A DNA stretch of 64,000 nt, taken from Astrothelium macrocarpum (Eukaryota > Ascomycota > Dothideomycetes > Trypetheliales > Trypetheliaceae). The notes beneath the pieces are model-generated. The model was not told the origin of the DNA, searched no databases, and was given only the letters and a program-made list of their open reading frames with translations. Positions 24,529-35,799 of this stretch are shown here, piece by piece; the first letter of the stretch is position 1; each line of letters starts with the position of its first letter. Made by a program: the position numbers and the translations under genes. The stretch lies in NCBI GenBank assembly GCA_021030915.1, contig JAGEMR010000153.1, positions 1-64,000 on the forward strand, written 5' to 3'.

Positions 24529-26382
24529 CTACGCGCTGCAACTCGTGCGTCGCTCTTCCTTTTCATCTTCTTCTCTCATGGCCCAAGTACATGTCCATCC
24601 GACCAATGCTTCAGCACCTAGGATCCACCAGACAGTATTTACAACATTGTGTTGCAATCCTATACTCAGACCCCAACCTCCCAGGACAGGGCCAACTGTT
24701 TTCGCTGCGCTCGCAACGCTCTGCCCAACCCCATGAACCAGACCCTTTACCTGTGATGTTGGTATACTCTCGTTGATCAGAATTATGCTTCCAGGTAGAG
24801 CAAGTGTGTTGGAGGAAACCTCAAGTGCTAGCACAACTATCATTGATGGCCAAATTGCCCAGGACTGCTCGGGGACAAGGACCAATAATGGGGCCAAGAA
24901 TGCAGCCAGAGCGGACAAAGGAAGGAAGATTTGATAGCAGTTCAATGTACCAAGACGAGACTGCAACGCTGGGTAAACCAGGAGCTGAAGCGGAAAACCA
25001 AGTAGTCCCATAGATGATGTAGCGAGGCCAATGTCAGACTCGGAAAGGCCAAGACCACCAGTAAGGCGAGAGTTTGTTGGCCTGGATGCATCAGTTGATG
25101 GAGAGAATCGTGGGGTTGCGAGAAAAGTGAAGAGGAGAGAGTTGAATGCAGCGATGTTGAAGATGAGAAAGAAATGTGAGAGCAATGCGAAAAGGACGTT
25201 GCGTGTCCAAATCTGACGAAATCGCAGCTTTGGGGATACTTCAGTTTGCTTTTCAGAGGAATTTGTGAGCTCCTCATTTTCGCCTTGCGAGTGGTCTGGT
25301 ATGTTCGAACTGGACGCTTCAGCTTCACCGCCAATAGGAACGTAATTTGACGAGAAGCTACGATGTAATCTAAAGTTCAAAAGATATTTGGCAATCTCTC
25401 GTCCTTTGTCTCGATGTTTGAAGCTTTCATGTGTCTCGTTCAGCCCGAAAAAGACGAGGGAAATGGCAGTGAACAGTGTCGCTCCAGCAAAGAGGTTTGG
25501 GAGTGCAAAAGGTCATTTTTTCATCCATGACACGCCACTAGCACCCCCGACCCAGGAATCTGGTCCGAAAACTGCAGGTAGATTATGCACGGGATCGGCA
25601 AGAAAGCCACCGAGGATTGGCCCCAGGATCCCGCCAATGCTGAGAAAAGTCGGGAGAAGGAGGAAAGCCCGAGATTGATACCTCTTCTCCGGAATGATTT
25701 CGGAAACCATAGTACGCATAAGCCCAGAATTACCATTCATGGCTCCGCCAACACAGCGAATAATCACAGCCATAGGAAAATTTGTTGAGAAAGCGTAAGC
25801 GAAACAGGACAGGCAAAGACTGCCTAATCCAATAAGCACGACTGGTTTTCTCCCAATGTGATCAGCGGCCTTGCCCCACAGAGCTGCTGTAAAGAGCTGG
25901 GGGGCACTGAAACTCGCCAATAGGATTCCGGCTTGCCAGGAGATTGTCGAGTCCGGAAGGGATGGATCAAACCACCTGAGCTGGTAGAACATGTATGCCA
26001 TTAGAGATGTCTGGGCCAGAGGCTCGGAGAATCGGGCGAAGGTCAAAATAGCGAGTTGACGTTTTCGAGGTAGTGAGGCCCATGATACTGGCTTTTCATC
26101 ATCTACAGCTGGCGGGGAGGTAGGGCTCGAAGTGTCGGGTAATAGTGGAATCTCATCTTCTTTCTCGGTGGTGAGCGTCAAGTTAGACGCATCACTGGGA
26201 GTGAAATCTAAATAGCGATCTTGTTCTTCCTTCACTATCTCAACATTATGTCGTGACGAAGTGGAACCCTCGGTTTGGTGCCAAGACTCTGTAAAAGAAC
26301 TGGCTTCGTCGTTCACATTCGAGCTAGCTGGAATCACATCACCCTCAAAGCCACTCAATCTTGTTGGCAAAGGGATCGACAT
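24529..26382 (-). CDS. MFS transporter, interrupted by one in-frame TGA
   Basis: Single-frame gene of about 617 codons for a major facilitator like fungal drug-exporter/ZIFL-type proteins (yeast YCR023C group). A disordered N-terminal ~105 residues precede helix 1 (LAILTFARFSEPLAQTSLM). Motif A reads GKAADHIGRKPV between helices 2 and 3. Helix 5 has SIGGILGPILGGFLADP. The frame then hits TGA at 25515-25513 between SWMKK and PFALPNLFAGA, exactly where homologues continue with an aromatic residue before PxALPN. No stop occurs downstream until 24529, and helices 7-12 follow, so the gene is otherwise intact. It lies 572 bases from, and divergent to, the glycosyltransferase of the diterpenoid cluster and might have been its exporter. 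Nonsense allele, readthrough and sequence error are all open. Confidence 0.82.
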
Positions 26383-26954
26383 TTTGACTTTAATCTCAAT
26401 CTCTCCTTGACTTCGAGTGTGTAACCGCTAAAAGAAGAGAAACGCCGTTCCAGAGCGTCCAAATACTCCCACTTCCGTCGTAAAGAAGTCTCATAGAAGG
26501 CATTGTTCCTGGATGGTGGGTCTCCAATTTTCAAGTTGCTAGGAATGTTCGATATAAGGCGCTGAGGCGTTCCTGGCGCTGACTGGGGGCTAAGAAGATT
26601 CAGCTGCGCGTTGCCCCTGAAAAGATTTCGGCCTTCCGCGCCCTTCCCGTCGTCAAGCCTCTGACAGCATGGTTCATGCAAGTGCCTACGTACGCAACTT
26701 TCTGAGACGTGGTAGTGCAACCTTCCAACAAGCCGGCAGTTCTACGATGATTACGGTTGACTCGTATCTACAGGTGGAACTGCTCCGTCTGTGATGACTA
26801 AAGAGTTCGGGGCTGGTGGGCCCATTTCCTGGCCTCTCCAACATGAGGTTTGCGCACTCCGATTCGCAGGTTCAGACGCGTCCAGAACGCTTTCGTATTA
26901 TTTGATCAGCCATAAGTCGATGAATTCGGAAAGTTAAATATATTAATTCTCAAA
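26383..26954. promoter_or_regulatory. divergent promoter, MFS / glycosyltransferase
   Basis: 572 bases between two divergent starts. An AT-rich stretch (TTAAATATATTAATT, 26934-26948) lies directly before the glycosyltransferase ATG. A minus-strand frame at 26355-26720 overlaps the MFS start and has no recognisable content. Confidence 0.4.
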
Positions 26955-28340
26955 ATGGCATTAATTTCTTCGAGGCCAGAGGTTCTCATAACCTGCCTTC
27001 CGGGGTATGGCCATGTCGAGAAAATGCGGGCAATAGCTGGTGGCCTTGTACAAAGAGGATACTCGACAACTTTCATCTCGGCTTCCGTGTACCGAAAAGG
27101 CATTGAATCTACAGGGACTCGCTTTGTCCCGCTGAAAAATGGTGCGGACATCGACATGGATAAACTTGATGAAACACATCCCGAGTTCTGGAACATGCCT
27201 CAAGGGAAAGAAAGACATGAGTATGCATTTCGAAACTTTGTCATAGGACCTGTCAAGGATTCTCATCTCACTGTCCAAGAGGTTCTTGCTGCATACGAAC
27301 AACAAGGCAAGCATCATGTAGTTATATTACAGGACACTGGATTCTTAGGCAACGCCCCTATCTTGCTTGGAGCTCCAGGAACACGGGCTCCTGTCATAGG
27401 TATTGGCACCGCAAGATTGGCTATGAAGAGCATTGATACACCTCCTTTCAACTCCGGATTACCACCAGACTCTTCTGAAGAAGGCCGGAAGCGTAATGTC
27501 GCTCTTCAGAAAGAAGTGGAAGAAAAATTTCACAATTTGCAAATGGGTTATGAAAACATTCTCCACACTCTTGGAGTTCCTCCATCGAGACAAATACCTT
27601 TCTACATGGACAGCCAAGTCATCCTTGCAGACCGTTTCCTTCAAATGAGCATCCCGTCTATTGAATATCAGCGTAGTGACATGCCCCCAAATATTCACTT
27701 CATCGGAGCGCTTGCCACAACCGGGAGCAGCAAGACAAGCAGCTCTCTCGGTACAGTCTCTGAAGCATCCAATCTCCCTTCTTGGTGGGATGAAATCCTA
27801 ACACACGCCAAGCCCCTTGTTGTAGTATCACAGGGCTCTAAATCTACCAATCCAGAAGAGCTCATCTTGCCTACTATCCGTGCTCTGGCCGACCTGGACG
27901 TTCTTGTCGTCGCTACCCTCGTCACAGTCAAATCGCTTCCCGAAGACTTCAGCGTTCCTGCCAATGTACGGGTCGCCAAGTTCGTACCATTCCACGAGCT
28001 TTTCAAGCACACCGACGTCGCCATCACGAACGGCGGCTACGGTGCTGTGCAGCAGGCGCTCTACCTCGGAGTCCCGATGATCTTGTCTGGAGAGGGAAAG
28101 GACCATACAGCAACCAATGCACGGGTAGCGTGGAGCGGAGCAGCGATAAATCTGGCTTGCGAATTTCCCGAGCCAGATAAGGTACGGAATGCGGTCGAGC
28201 AAATTTTGGGAGACGATAGTAAGTACAGAAAGAGAGCAGGAGAACTAGCGGAAGAGTACAAAGCGATGGGGGATCCCTTGGAGAAGATCGCGGAGACTAT
28301 TGACGCATTGGGAACGATTAACTTGAGACGTCAGAGCTAA
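26955..28340 (+). CDS. UDP-glycosyltransferase (GT1 family)
   Basis: Intronless gene of 461 residues. The N-terminal acceptor domain begins VLITCLPGYGHVEKM, the usual P-G-x-G-H loop with the catalytic His near residue 19. The donor domain carries VVVSQGS and the nucleotide-sugar signature region FVPFHELFKHTDVAITNGGYG then ALYLGVPMILSGEGKDH (residues ~345-395). It is the fungal/macrolide-type UGT without the C-terminal membrane anchor of sterol or animal UGTs, so probably cytosolic. As the first gene of the diterpenoid cluster, it would add a sugar to a hydroxyl or carboxyl of the oxidised labdane. Glycosylation could mature or detoxify the product. Sugar donor unknown. Confidence 0.88.
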   Translation: MALISSRPEVLITCLPGYGHVEKMRAIAGGLVQRGYSTTFISASVYRKGIESTGTRFVPLKNGADIDMDKLDETHPEFWNMPQGKERHEYAFRNFVIGPVKDSHLTVQEVLAAYEQQGKHHVVILQDTGFLGNAPILLGAPGTRAPVIGIGTARLAMKSIDTPPFNSGLPPDSSEEGRKRNVALQKEVEEKFHNLQMGYENILHTLGVPPSRQIPFYMDSQVILADRFLQMSIPSIEYQRSDMPPNIHFIGALATTGSSKTSSSLGTVSEASNLPSWWDEILTHAKPLVVVSQGSKSTNPEELILPTIRALADLDVLVVATLVTVKSLPEDFSVPANVRVAKFVPFHELFKHTDVAITNGGYGAVQQALYLGVPMILSGEGKDHTATNARVAWSGAAINLACEFPEPDKVRNAVEQILGDDSKYRKRAGELAEEYKAMGDPLEKIAETIDALGTINLRRQS

Positions 28341-28540
28341 TGAGAATAACTTGGACGACCATCTATTGCATGGCTGCGAGAAAGTGTACGGAAAACGATG
28401 GAGAGGTAAACCAAAGTTCTGTTGCCCGAGGTTGTGGATAGTCACTGAGTGCCTTGTGCTTTTGCTTCTGAATAGCAGAAGGATTGTGACGGTACGCTAA
28501 TCTAGCTTGCGCAGTAATGCTACGAAACCATCTCTCTTGC

Positions 28541-31159
28541 CTACAGCACAGGCATCTCGTCTGAAACGAGGTTTTGTTTGATCCTGCTTATATCCTCTTT
28601 CGTCATTCCACAATATTTTTCAACATAGTTTTCTGCTCCTCCAAATCTGTCATTCATTACAAGAAGAACAGCACGCATATCTTTTTCCTTTGCGCTCAGC
28701 AGGCGCTCAACCTGATCTCTCTGTTCCAGTCCTTTTCTACCCATCGCTGTCAGCTTATCCACGATTTCCGTCTTCCAGTTTCCCAACCCCATCTCAGTCA
28801 GTGCAAATTCCTTGGCAATGACTTCGTCTGCGACACCTGCCATTTTCAGGACCAGTGCCGCGAGGACACCAGTGCGATCCTTGCCAATTGCGCAGTGCCA
28901 CAACAAAGGTTTGTCAGGACTATCACGGATATGTTTCAAGACTACAGCAAAGGAACTGCCGCCACATTCAAGAATTCGCGTATAGAATTTGGCGAAAGCT
29001 TCCGTTCCATCGTCCTTTGCTAAGCCGGCGTATTTCTCAACCTGCTGCTCGGGGCTATTGTCCTCGTCTCTGTAAACCGGGATGAAGACTCGTGGAATGC
29101 TTGGAATGTCCGGCACAGCTTGCACACCCTTGTGTTTCTCACTGATCTCATCAATTTCAGGTTGAGATCGTAGGTCATATATAGTGGTAACACCAAGTGA
29201 CTGGAGCTGAGAGATCCCAACCTCAGTGATGCGTCCAAGGTGTGCAGAACGGAATATGAAATTACGTCGGACAGAGAGATTGGGACGGCCGGATATACCA
29301 TAGCCGCCAATGTCACGGAAGTTAGGAACGCCATCAACAGAGACGAACGGTGGGAACGGAAGGGACTGTGGGAGGTTTGGAATTTTGGGGATCGAGTCTT
29401 CACTTGCCATGGTTTCTTTGGACGTCGGATTTGGCTCAGTCTGTTGTTGAGCTGTGATGATGCCGTCTCTACGAAGAATCTTGACAGGGACAGAGAATCG
29501 CTTGGGGGGCTCAGCTGCCTCGAGCTTGAACTGGCCCATTAACGATGCCACGACCTTGAATATCTCAAGATGGGTGAAACTTTTTCCGATGCACGCTCTG
29601 GATCCTTGGCTGAATGTGAGATCAACCCGGTCCATCGCTACTCTCCGCTCAAGGAAAGATTCTTCTGTTTCGCCTTTTGCCCGCATCCATCGCTCCGGAT
29701 TGTACTCTCGAGGATTCGCACCATATACAGGATTTAGTCGCATACTCGGGCTTGAGATTGCGGCATCCATGTGGCCAGGTAAGTGTCTGCCATCTGGGAG
29801 ATCTATGCCGCCCTCTGGGACGCGCCTCTCGATTGCAATATCGCTGCCGTGATGTAGTCTATAGCCCTCCTTGATTATACCTTCCAGAAAAGGCATGTCC
29901 ATAGTTGCACTTAGGGGGACTGGGAAGCTGCATCCCGTACTACGGACCTCTTCATACAGCCGATCTTGGGCCCAGGGATTCTGCACGAGCCACGTGCAAA
30001 TCAGATCCAAAACCCGGGAAGGACTGAGTGAACCCGCTAACGTATTTGTGCTGCAATAGAGTCGTACTTGTGTATCATCTACAATATCCGGGTATCTTTC
30101 CTTTGCGTACAAAAAGTGAGATAGCAGTGTTCTTTGCGCAGCATCCTCTGATTCTGGGTTAGCAAGCTGCTCTTTGATTTTCGATTTCGCGAAAACAAAA
30201 AAGGGTGATTCCTTGTGTGTCTTGAAAGCGAGATATAGAGGATTTTTCTTTAACCAATAATCGAGTCTCGGGATTTGTGTGATCTTATGCAATGTCAGTG
30301 TGGATCGGTGAGGCAGTCAGACTAAATCTCGGCGATGGCCGAGCCCGACAACTTACAATTCTAACATACGCAACGTGGCGAGTTTGGTTTTCGATGAGAT
30401 TGTACATATCCCTGCCATTCTCGAGAAAACCGATGGGATGGCCAAATGTAACTCGCATGATAGTGTCATATGCAACTTGGCAATATGTTAGTGCTGCTAG
30501 AACTGATGAACAAAATTTTCTGCATGCTGGACGTACAGTAATGACACCAAGAACTTATGTTTATGGTCTCTTTTTCCGTAGCGCATTTCTCCAGAATATC
30601 GTCAAGTTTATTGATCATTTCGTCGACCGCAGGCTCGTATGTCCGGAGACTTGACAGGCTATACGCGCCTTGAATCGGTCTCCGATACGCTGCATGTTTT
30701 TGTTCATTCCTTAATCGCATCAGCCCACGATATTTACAAGATATTGAAAACCGCTTATTACCGTATTCCAACAAGCGAGGTATGAATCCCTGGGACACTG
30801 AACGGTATAATGGAATCTGACTTTTCAAGTCGCTGCTTGAAACCGAGAACGCGGGGAATGGCTTCCGCATCATTGATGAAGACTGTTCGCGGTCCGACTC
30901 GAACTACATCTCCGTAACGTTCGTGGAGTATTTCGTGGTATGTGATACCATTTGGTCGAGTTGAGTACTTCCAAGCTTGCCACGCGCGCCAAGCATTCGT
31001 ATAGCGGGCAAGGACCGGACCTGGAATACCCCACAAGTCCCGATTTTGTATTTCATGAAAGACAATGAAAGCAAGAAGAGGGAATCCACACAACAAACTC
31101 AATAAATAGAGCTTGCTGGCCTGTTCGAGAGTAGCACTTAACGTGTCTAAAAAGGCCAT
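28541..31159 (-). CDS. cytochrome P450 fused to tyrosine-phosphatase-family domain
   Basis: Four exons (31159-30762, 30709-30537, 30475-30357, 30283-28541), about 810 residues in one open frame. N-terminus: membrane anchor, then a P450 with WGIPGPVLARYTN, the weak I-helix AGSLSP (lacking the usual Thr), ExxR as EGYR, NPERW, and heme loop FSQGSRACIG (Cys near 461). The P450 ends normally (ILRRDGI), followed by a ~15-residue polar linker and, from about residue 522 (29410), a complete phosphatase domain: VPNFRDIGGYG, FRSAHL, and the P-loop HCAIGKDRTG (Cys near 694). This matches the Y_phosphatase3 group. No stop or splice signal separates the halves. In context the phosphatase could remove the diphosphate left by the class II diterpene cyclase. 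An internal ATG at 29410 could also start a separate phosphatase. Confidence 0.87.
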
Positions 31160-32166
31160 GGCATGTGCCCACAACACTGTGGGGAGACACAATTCCTCTG
31201 ATCCAGGAACTACTGTCTCTCGATCATCAGGATAGATATCTGCCTTCGCGGGAATTGTGCATTCGCTACGTGATCATAAGACATGACCAGCGCCGGCGTG
31301 GACGCATGCAGACTGTGACCTCAGCTCAGAACGCGTCGGTAGGTGTGGCGATAGCGTGGAATGGCGGCATATTGCAGTCCTATTCGAGCTAAGCAGACTT
31401 TGAGGTGGACTTTCTTGGCCGTTGCTTAGACTAATGCGTGAATTGTCTGCCACGTATCGTGAGAAAGTGCAAACTGAAGCCGATGCTCTTGGCAGTAGCA
31501 TCAAAGAAAGCCTAGGGCATGATCCTTAGGTAAGGTAAGGGTGAGTACGCGGGCACAAACTCCGCCAATTCCCCCGAGCAAATCCCTCTTGCCAACATAC
31601 CTACTCCACCAACACGGACCCACTATTTGTCCACCATGGAAAGCAATGCGCCTCATGCATCATGGCTGTTAGCTCGCGCCTGGCTACCGTGCGGATCCTC
31701 TAACGTTGGAACCGCTCATTGGGAGCTTCTAGACTTTATCCAAAAGCCCACTGCATCCGAAGCCAGCCTTAAAGCGGGATTGCTTTCGCTGTACATAGTC
31801 CCGGCTCTTCAACTAATGCTCAATGGTAGACTAATAACAAGCTATCTGCGTTGTAACGCTGGACGGCTTCATGGCCGTATTGCTATCCCGTCGTACATCA
31901 GGATGCAGCCTAAGAGGTGCATGTTTGAAGAAATACTGCCTTGGACATAAAATCCTCCGCCAACACTTTCCCAAAGAGAACCAGATCCGGCAGTCTGACA
32001 GAGGAACAGGTCGGTCACATGAGATACTTTTAGCCATGCTTTTAGGTATGCTTTTGAGATCGAAACTTGATAGGCAGAATGATTTCTCATAGCGTCGTTC
32101 ATCTTACTCTTGTTGCATCTTCTATACGCACTCAGCACGGTCCAAAACCTTTCCTCGATACCTAAG
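31160..32166. promoter_or_regulatory. divergent intergenic region, P450-phosphatase / SDR
   Basis: About 1 kb between two divergent cluster genes, probably holding shared regulatory sites. A plus-strand frame of 107 codons at 31627-31950 has no recognisable domain and I do not call it a gene. Confidence 0.4.
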
Positions 32167-33216
32167 ATGGCATTTACGTTGGGTGATCTCCTATTGCTAG
32201 CAGATCGGACTATCCTTAATCCCTGGCTCACTGGTCTCCTCCTGGCTGCCTCAAAGACAGTAGATATCAGTGTTCAGCAATCGATTCTCCATCAAGGTTT
32301 TGCCCGCGCACTACCGTCCGCCGGAATTGGAAAAGCTTTGACATGGCTCCTTGGGATAGGTCTCACGCTCAGAGTTAACCGAAGTCTCAGCCGGAAGGCT
32401 CTCAATAACGGCATCACAGTAAAATTCAGCTGGGAAAAAGAAATCGTGTTGATCACTGGCGGAGCAGGAGGCATAGGTGCAGCTGCTGCACGGAAACTCG
32501 CAACCAGAAGTACCGTCATCGTCCTCGATGTCTTGCCTTTGACCTATGAAGCGCCCGAGCATCTCCATTTCTACCAGTGCGATCTGACCGACTATTCAGC
32601 CCTGCAGTCAGTGGCAGAGCTGATCAAAAAAGAAGTTGGTGAGCCTACCTGTGTAGTAGCGAATGCCGGGATCTGCAGAGGCAAGACGCTCCTTGATGCT
32701 AGTCCTCGGGATATCGAACTCACCTTTGGCGTTAACAATCTCGGTATCATCTGGACGGCTAAGACATTTCTTCCGTCGATGGTAAAGAATAATCACGGGC
32801 ATTTCCTCGTGATCGCATCACAAGCAGGGCACTCTGCCACGGCAAGCATTGTTGACTATTCCGCGTCTAAAGCCGCTGCAATCGCGATCTACGAAGGGAT
32901 TCAGACGGAATTGAAGCACGCAGACAAAGCGCCTGCCGTGCGCGTATCATGCGTTTCTCCAAGTACCGTCGATACTAAGATGTTTACTGGAATCAAAGCG
33001 CCTTCAAATTTTCTCATTCCGCGTCTGCTGCCTGAAGATGTGGGAGATCTGGTGGCGGATGTCTTATGGAGTACTGACGCCCAGAATCTTATGATTCCCG
33101 CTTTTGCATATATCAGCCCCCCGACAAGAGCCTTGCCAGATTGGTGGAGGGTGGGATTAGCGGACGGAGGAGCCCCAGTAATGACAGATCTGAAGCCGCA
33201 TCACCCGATTGATTAG
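32167..33216 (+). CDS. membrane-anchored short-chain dehydrogenase/reductase
   Basis: Intronless, 349 residues from the ATG at 32167 (an upstream in-frame ATG at 32110 adds 19 residues). The first ~85 residues hold hydrophobic stretches (LNPWLTGLLLAAS and ALTWLLGIGLTL), suggesting ER anchoring as in retinol-dehydrogenase-like DHRS enzymes. The Rossmann loop is TGGAGGIG, an Asp follows beta strand 2 (VIVLDV), the structural motif is ANAG, and the catalytic set is S in VIASQAG with YSASK. The Asp after beta 2 favours NAD(H) over NADP(H). In the cluster it would oxidise a P450-made alcohol or reduce a ketone on the diterpenoid. Confidence 0.9.
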   Translation: MAFTLGDLLLLADRTILNPWLTGLLLAASKTVDISVQQSILHQGFARALPSAGIGKALTWLLGIGLTLRVNRSLSRKALNNGITVKFSWEKEIVLITGGAGGIGAAAARKLATRSTVIVLDVLPLTYEAPEHLHFYQCDLTDYSALQSVAELIKKEVGEPTCVVANAGICRGKTLLDASPRDIELTFGVNNLGIIWTAKTFLPSMVKNNHGHFLVIASQAGHSATASIVDYSASKAAAIAIYEGIQTELKHADKAPAVRVSCVSPSTVDTKMFTGIKAPSNFLIPRLLPEDVGDLVADVLWSTDAQNLMIPAFAYISPPTRALPDWWRVGLADGGAPVMTDLKPHHPID

Positions 33217-33545
33217 TGGGAGAAATATCCTACCTTTTCTTGGAGTATGTTAAGTAGTTAGGGTTTCATGTCAGCTAAACCCTAATCTACAACTATTGAA
33301 TGCAAGGTGTTTCTAAAACTAGGTAGTCCGATTACATATGATCCACTGTATTCGGTAAGCACCTATCAGCTGGTTCGCGAACATGCTTACGTACAGGGTA
33401 CCCCACGTAAGAATCACGACTACATCTTTACGAAACTTGTGTCTCAAACTTAGTGCGATCAGATATTTTAGAAACTACTTTTTTCGTCAATTGTTGCTAG
33501 ATGCGAAAGACTTTCCCGTTTCATCGTAAAACCAGGCCCGCTAGT
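33217..33545. other. convergent intergenic spacer
   Basis: About 330 bases between the stops of the SDR and the next P450. No features recognised; likely 3' untranslated regions. Confidence 0.4.
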
Positions 33546-35369
33546 CTACCAACCCTCAACCCGTCTCGCATTAACTTTCAAGCCTCCTTTGGGCCTGCTC
33601 GTTAAGCCGGTCTCGATTTCGACGTCCTTGTTATCTACAAGCTCAAATTCGAAGCTCCCCACGAGGACGGCAAGAAGACACGCAAATTCACCTCTCGCGA
33701 ATGCCTGTCCAATGCATGATCGTGGTCCTGGCAGGGCGAAAAAGTCAATAGATAGTCAAATATGGCGTCGCTGAAAAGAAATTGTGTAAAAGTTCTGTGA
33801 TCATGGAGAAAATGGCCGCATCAAGTTAATGCGGGGGCTTTGGTGAGATAGTGCGGCGCCGTCGCCCAGCTGACATGCATCGGCAAACAAATTTTCAGGA
33901 AGTGATGGTGAAGCGTACTCAGTTCTGCGCGTTACGATTGTTGACTTACCGTGTAAAAAGGTCATATTTGCGAAATTATTGTCAGCACCTCCACTATTGG
34001 CCAGTCCATGACCGATCCATCTTTCCGGATTGAATTTTGTTGCGTCAGATCCCCAGAGTGCTTTAGAGTGATTGATAGCGCGCATGCTGATGACAATTTC
34101 TGTGCCTTTGGGGATTACCTGTTCCAGGACGGTGGTGGTTTGGTTGGCAACACGCTTGGTGATTCCTGCAGGAGGATAGAAGCGTAAAACTTCGTTGCAA
34201 ACCGCATGAAGATAGGGTAGACTGTCTATCAGCTCTGCTGTAATGCCACCATTTTTGTCCGAATTCGATGGACCTGGGAGACGAGATCGGACCTCATAAT
34301 GTAGCCGGGCTTGGACATCCAGATTTTGCCCAAGCGCTAAAATAGCCCAGGACATCGAAGTTGCAGTGGTTTCATGCCCTGCTGCAAGAAAAGTGAGAAT
34401 TTGATTAGAAAGACCCTCTTCATCAAAGAGGCCAGAACTCATTGCAACAGAGACAATATCTGTTTCGGCCAATTTTCCATTCTTGTCAAGGGTGGTCTGC
34501 TTTTGCCGGACAAGCTTTTGGGCGATGCCTTTGAGCTGTTTGGAAGTTGATGCAATGGCATCTCTGCGCTCAATTGGCACGTATTTAGATATCAAACTCA
34601 CGAACAACGACCCCAAAATCGCCATTTTGCTGGGCTGGTGTTTGGGTTCGAAGACTTTGTTGTAAGCGTTGGAAACCTCGTTGTCAGGGTTTTGGATTGC
34701 ACCAAAGTCATGACCCATCCCGGCGACACCGATAATGTCAAGAGTCGCACGAGTAACCCATTCCGTTATGTTGATTGTAGTATAGCGTGTGCTGTTCACT
34801 GGCAGATTCGCAGTCAGTTCCACTGCTTTGCTCCAGAAGACTGGGTATAGATGTTTGATGTGCCTGTGCTGAAACGCAGGCAACAGTTTTCTGCGTTGTA
34901 TTTTATGCTCTTCGCCTTCAGCAATAATGAGGCCGACCCCAAGAATTCTTCCCAGACCAAACTTGAGTCTATAAGGCTTGGAGAATTCGTAACTTCTTTG
35001 GACAAGAACTTCAGAAAGTGCTTTCGGACTTGTGAGCAATACTCGCTCTTTATTGAACTTCATACGATAGCCAATCAGGCCAGTGTTAGGTATTTCGTTA
35101 ATCCATTTATTTAATGGGATACCCGAGCGCTCATCTGTTACATGACGAGCCTGTCCCATCAAGAAGGAGTTTTCTGGAGGACCTGGAAGGCCACGGAGGG
35201 GACTGAAGAATCGGGGCCACAAGACCACATTCCATACTGTGACCAAGAGAAGATGGAGAGGTAAGAAAGCAAAGAAAATGAGTCTCTTTGATATCTCTGG
35301 GAACAAATACCGAAGATATACAACTTCAGCGATCAAAGCAAGAAATGTCAGTCTCCAAATCAAGGACAT
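33546..35369 (-). CDS. cytochrome P450 monooxygenase
   Basis: Two exons, 35369-33950 and 33727-33546, about 533 residues. Two hydrophobic segments at the N-terminus (LIWRLTFLALIAEVVYL and FFAFLPLHLLLVTVWNVVL) anchor it in the ER, then the Pro-rich hinge LRGLPGPP. The I-helix reads FLAAGHETTATS with the oxygen-activating Thr, ExxR is EVLR, and NPERW is present. The heme loop is assembled across the intron: FLHG at the end of exon 1 and PRSCIGQAF in exon 2. The intron is 222 bases, longer than others here, and its first part could be mistaken for coding. A hydroxylase acting on the labdane scaffold is inferred from its place in the cluster; regiochemistry unknown. Confidence 0.92.
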
Positions 35370-35799
35370 ACTGATCTGTGGTCTGGTTTGGACCCAGATG
35401 CAAAGGCTTTACTGTTAGACACTGGGTACGTACCTGCGGAAACAGACTACAATGATGAGTGAGGTCTGAACGAAGTCCAGGCCAATGGTATCCTTACTAT
35501 CCCGCTAACAACACATGCCGTGCATCGCGCCATGTAACGATAAGATCCATGAGCGCTGACTCGCGTTTAACAAAACCGGGCTCCTTAATCGAGACCCAGT
35601 ACGCGTTAGCTGGTGTGCTACGACACTGGCGTACCATGATTTGGCGCAGAACGTCATGTTGCATACTCAATGAGAGACTTCGATGTTGGCTTGCTATTTT
35701 GGCGGATCATTGCTGTCGGCGAATCTTTGTCGACAAGCGAAGGAATGATGCATTAGAGGATGAAAGCAAAAGAGACATGATGTGAGAGCAAGAGCACAG

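Noticed and set aside
26355..26720. Minus-strand ORF upstream of the MFS transporter
   Set aside because: It overlaps the MFS start in another frame, has no domain or splice partner, and lies in a promoter position.
30290..30292. ATG at 30292 as the start of the P450-phosphatase gene
   Set aside because: It lies inside intron 3; the P450 N-terminal half is encoded by three upstream exons with good splice signals, starting at 31159.
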